Source of the DNA: Homalodisca vitripennis
Lineage: Eukaryota > Arthropoda > Insecta > Hemiptera > Cicadellidae
Assembly (NCBI RefSeq): GCF_021130785.1
Contig: NC_060214.1
Location: forward strand, 1,949,001-2,013,000
Direction of reading: 5' to 3'
Length of the DNA stretch: 64,000 nucleotides
The notes under the pieces are model-generated. The model searched no databases, was not told the DNA's origin, and saw only the letters and a list, made by a program, of their open reading frames with translations. Each line of letters opens with the position of its first letter. Position 1 is the stretch's first letter. The position numbers were made by a program, and so were the translations under genes. Of the stretch, positions 61,196 through 64,000 are shown in pieces.

Positions 61196-61450
61196 ACAGT
61201 GGACCGAGATGCCATCGCACAGTTGGAGTGGAAGGTGGAGGATGTGGCCAGTGTGGGGGAGCGGGGGCTACAGCTAGCATCGTCCGCCCTGCTACACACA
61301 GGACGACACGGTGAGGCGCGCAAGTATGTGGAGCGGCTGTTGAGACTCAGCCCCAGCTCGGGCGCAGCGATGGTGGTCAGTGGGTGGCTTGAGATGGCCG
61401 AGAGGAATACCAGAGCCGCTGCTAGACTCTTCAAGACTGCCCTCGGCCAG
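61196..61450 (+). CDS. TTC21B-like: Internal exon of a TTC21B/IFT139-like TPR protein
   Basis: 255 bp (85 codons, phase 0 at both ends) bounded by an acceptor TTGTCTGTTGGTTAG and a donor CAG|GTCAGG. An in-frame TAG lies within the acceptor, so the frame cannot extend upstream without splicing. The residues include DRDAIAQLEWKVED, LLHTGRHGEARKYVERLLRL and a GWLEM block. This fits the stretch around residues 95-180 of TTC21B/TTC21A (DR-AI..., IGRH-KAREY-DRM-K-S, -WLD). TTC21B is a ~1300-residue TPR protein of intraflagellar transport complex A, acting in retrograde transport in cilia; in insects this points to sensory cilia. G+C is over 60% by eye against ~30% around it. The preceding and following exons are not found in the window. 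Confidence 0.8.
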
Positions 61451-64000
61451 GTCAGGCTCGCCATCATCTCTTTTCTTTGTCCTTCAGTCCAAATCGTGCA
61501 ACTCACTTTTTGTAAAGAATTCATTTGTTTTTAGCGCACTGTTGAAAATAAATTTTCTATGGAAGACTAAATCCATTTTTTACAAGTATGAAAAAAAAAA
61601 ACAGTTGACATATCATAAAACAGATGGTGTGAAAGATATGGTGTAATTGAAAAATAAGTTCTTGATAACTTAGCAAATGTTAATCATGTTTACAAAGTAA
61701 AACAATTAAAATTCAGTCAGCGAATATAAATATTTCAAGTTGGTTGTACGTTTAATAAAATACATTTCAGAAGGTTTAATTTTATCTTTCTCAGTAATTT
61801 GCTTAAAAATATAACCATTTTTCTCTGTAAGCTATTTTATAATTATTTTATTTATAATTTTATGATTATTATTTTTATAATTGAATCATTTTTATAGACG
61901 TAATAATCAAAGATATAATGTTTGATAAAACGTAATATTAAGTAAACAAATCAATTCCTTAAAAGTTTTAAATTTCTATGGAATTTAGTGACAGATCCAG
62001 GGGAGATCCATGGGGGCCAAGGCTTCCTCTAAGATTTTGATAAAACGGATTAATGACAAAAATAATCACACTCGTATGGTAAGCATATTACAAGTAAAAT
62101 TAAGTGTACTTAAAATGGAATAAAATTTTTGTATAAAAGAATTTCTTTTTAAACATTTTATTTTTGTTGTATAGATATACAAAATCTCCTGTTACAATAA
62201 AGATAATGGTAAACTATAACCAAGGCCCCTCCTGACAATCAGAACATAATTCTATAATTGGCCCTTTATAGAATTATGTTACTTATTCAAGTCTTAAAGG
62301 CTAGCTCGTGTTGAAAGTTATTAAAAGAAAATCATCCCGTTTAGATATTACAAAAAGTGATGACTTTATTTTACCAAACTTTTTAAAGTAATTAAATATT
62401 ATTGCCAACAGTTTGGATGGGATGGAAATAAAAACCTCTTCACAGATTGTCAAGAGATGGTTCCATAAAGATGATTACAGTTTGAACTGTAGAATTGGTG
62501 GGTACGGAGAGGATAGTTTGTAGATCAGTGGGTTCTACTTTTAAGATTTTGAAGGGATGTCCTTGGTGTGCGTGGGAATGTGGAATATATTGAAAATGTG
62601 GAATATATTTGTTGTATCAAATAGCAACGCTCCTCCCTATTGTGATGCAAGATTGGAAAGGCATAAAAAAATACCTAGATTTTGGATTTTAACCTTCATT
62701 TTTATCTTTCCTAGTTTGTGGAAATTCAAGGTCAGTTGTTAAGTTGTGCACACTTTAAAAATCTGTAAGTCCTGTTCAAAGATTCAGAATGATGTAGATT
62801 TTGACTGAATAATGGTGGTGAGCCAGCCATTGCAGACACTTTTTAGATTAAAATATTAAAATTATACAATTGGAGATTTTCTTTGTTGGGGGGTTGGACA
62901 ATTAATAGCAGTTTGTCCTTTATGTTTGTCTTCAAAGTGCTTGTGATTTTGGTTGTTATTCGCTCAGTGCTTTTCTTTTTTTGAAATTCAAACATTTTAT
63001 AAGGTTTATCCGATTTGATTATTAAACCTGAATTTCTAGACTACTATAAAAATAAAAAATATTTCTTGTTTGTACCAAAGTTCTTGGCTGTTTTTCTAGT
63101 GATGTCACAAAGAGGGATTGGCATTTAGTAATTTAGGGTTGGGTTTGACCCTCCTTTGACAGGTCATCATCTGAATCTCTTGTATCAAGAAGTAGGACCA
63201 TCTTAAAATTAATGGCACAAAAAAATGACAAGTGGGATATCTGGGTTCTACTGTTAAAATATTGATATCCTCATCTTCACCTGATTTATATCGTACTTTT
63301 TTTTTAAAATTGCCCAAAATAACAATTAAAGTGATTGATTAAAGTATTCTTTCCTGTCCTGACTTCAAGATAAGTACGTTTGATGCTCCGGAGATGAGAT
63401 TTATAAACATAATGCAACCAAAAAATCGATTGCACAACTTTAACATTAATCTTAAGCTTTAAGAATAATTTATAAAAGTGAAATCTTGTTAGTAAAGATC
63501 AAGTTTTGGCCAACAGGAATAAACTGTTGCTGTCTGCGTTGCTATTAAATATCTTGGCTTGAATCCAAGAACTCTTTCACAGCTATTCAGATTCTGAGTT
63601 CCGACTTGAGACTTGATTTACGAATCTCTTGGCCAAATAAATGAGCCTTTTCTCTGCTGAAATATGATATTGCATAAAAAAAATATTGTTACCATGTAAA
63701 ATGAATTTAAATAATTGTTAATCTCCTTTATTTGCTTCAAGAAATAATTCTTGTGTTGTGTGCATATAAATTTATAAAACACCCCTTGGAAGATGTTTGG
63801 TGGGAGGAAAAATGTTTTATAAATATAAACCTGCATAATAATAATTTTAAAGCTAAAAATCCTTAAAATAGTTTTTTATTACAAAAAGTATATAAAACAC
63901 ATTTTTTGTGCACTGAAACAAGGTAATGAAACATGAAATTAATTAACTGGAAGCAAATATAAGTTATACCAACAGTGTACAAGCACATTATAGCAATAAC
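61451..64000. other. Presumed intron downstream of the TTC21-like exon
   Basis: No further exon of the expected TPR protein is recognised. There is a small palindrome (62243-62280) and repeat-like patches (61990-62050, 62410-62560, 63110-63290) without coding motifs. Short frames on both strands show no family features. Confidence 0.45.
62243..62280. repeat. 14 bp perfect inverted repeat, 10 nt loop
   Basis: AACATAATTCTATA (62243-62256) is the reverse complement of TATAGAATTATGTT (62267-62280). It is flanked by GGCCCC/GGCCAAGG-type patches that may mark an old non-autonomous element. Confidence 0.7.

Noticed and set aside
61192..61524. 110-codon minus frame over the TTC21-like exon
   Set aside because: It is the shadow of the real plus-strand exon, whose splice borders and family match are clear.

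Overview
This 64 kb window looks like intergenic and intronic DNA from an arthropod, most likely an insect. The evidence is an A+T-rich background (about 30% G+C by eye), a spliced exon with GT-AG borders, a mariner transposase relic, an insect-style Ty3/gypsy integrase relic, many fragments of non-LTR (LINE) retrotransposons, a tRNA-derived SINE relic, and a very high density of minisatellites. There are no operons, rRNA genes, CRISPR arrays or prokaryotic signals. A hemipteran host is a guess from the general style of the repeats and is not demonstrated.

Only one host gene piece is well supported: a 255 bp, phase 0-0, G+C-rich internal exon at 61196-61450 (+). It encodes a TPR segment that matches the N-terminal part of TTC21B/TTC21A (IFT139, intraflagellar transport complex A). 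The DNA on both sides of it (roughly 58-64 kb) is presumably intron or flank, filled with retrotransposon debris.

Layout: 0-4 kb is plain A+T-rich DNA with one ~97 bp tandem array (2.1-2.5 kb). 4.2-19.7 kb is a large inverted-repeat structure: two diverged arms of about 2-3 kb (4.2-7.0 kb and 17.5-19.7 kb), each carrying the same ~67 bp minisatellite, face each other across about 10 kb with further tandem arrays (8.7-9.6, 9.8-10.05, 14.6-15.0 kb), a SINE relic and no convincing gene. 20-26 kb is mostly plain, with a ~39 bp minisatellite and two weak coding candidates. 26.1-27.9 kb is a broken LINE reverse transcriptase (-) split by a 1.35 kb minisatellite whose 48 bp unit appears to be an expansion of 16 codons of that same RT. 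34.0-35.3 kb is a very homogeneous 12 x 107 bp satellite. 36.5-37.3 kb (-) is another LINE relic. 38.7-40.5 kb holds tandem duplications of non-coding repeats. 41.2-41.9 kb (+) is a Ty3/gypsy integrase relic followed by duplicated A+T-rich DNA, and 42.9-43.3 kb is a 3 x 146 bp array.

The best-preserved mobile element is a ~4.0 kb LINE at 44339-48344 (+). It has an endonuclease and reverse transcriptase interrupted only by a 149 bp tandem duplication, a 3' stem-loop, a (CTATT)7 tail, and a perfect 70 bp target duplication within a 33 bp minisatellite. 50.1-52.3 kb contains three to four LINE 3' ends (-) with (TG/CA)n tails. At least two carry a two-stem 3' hairpin like that of the 4 kb LINE, with compensatory base changes. 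52.6-53.2 kb is an extreme C-rich tract abutting a mariner relic. 55.3-57.2 and 59.9-61.1 kb are three further LINE fragments and a LINE-type 3' end. Overall, the window shows retrotransposons and tandem repeats seeding and interrupting one another rather than a multi-gene pathway.
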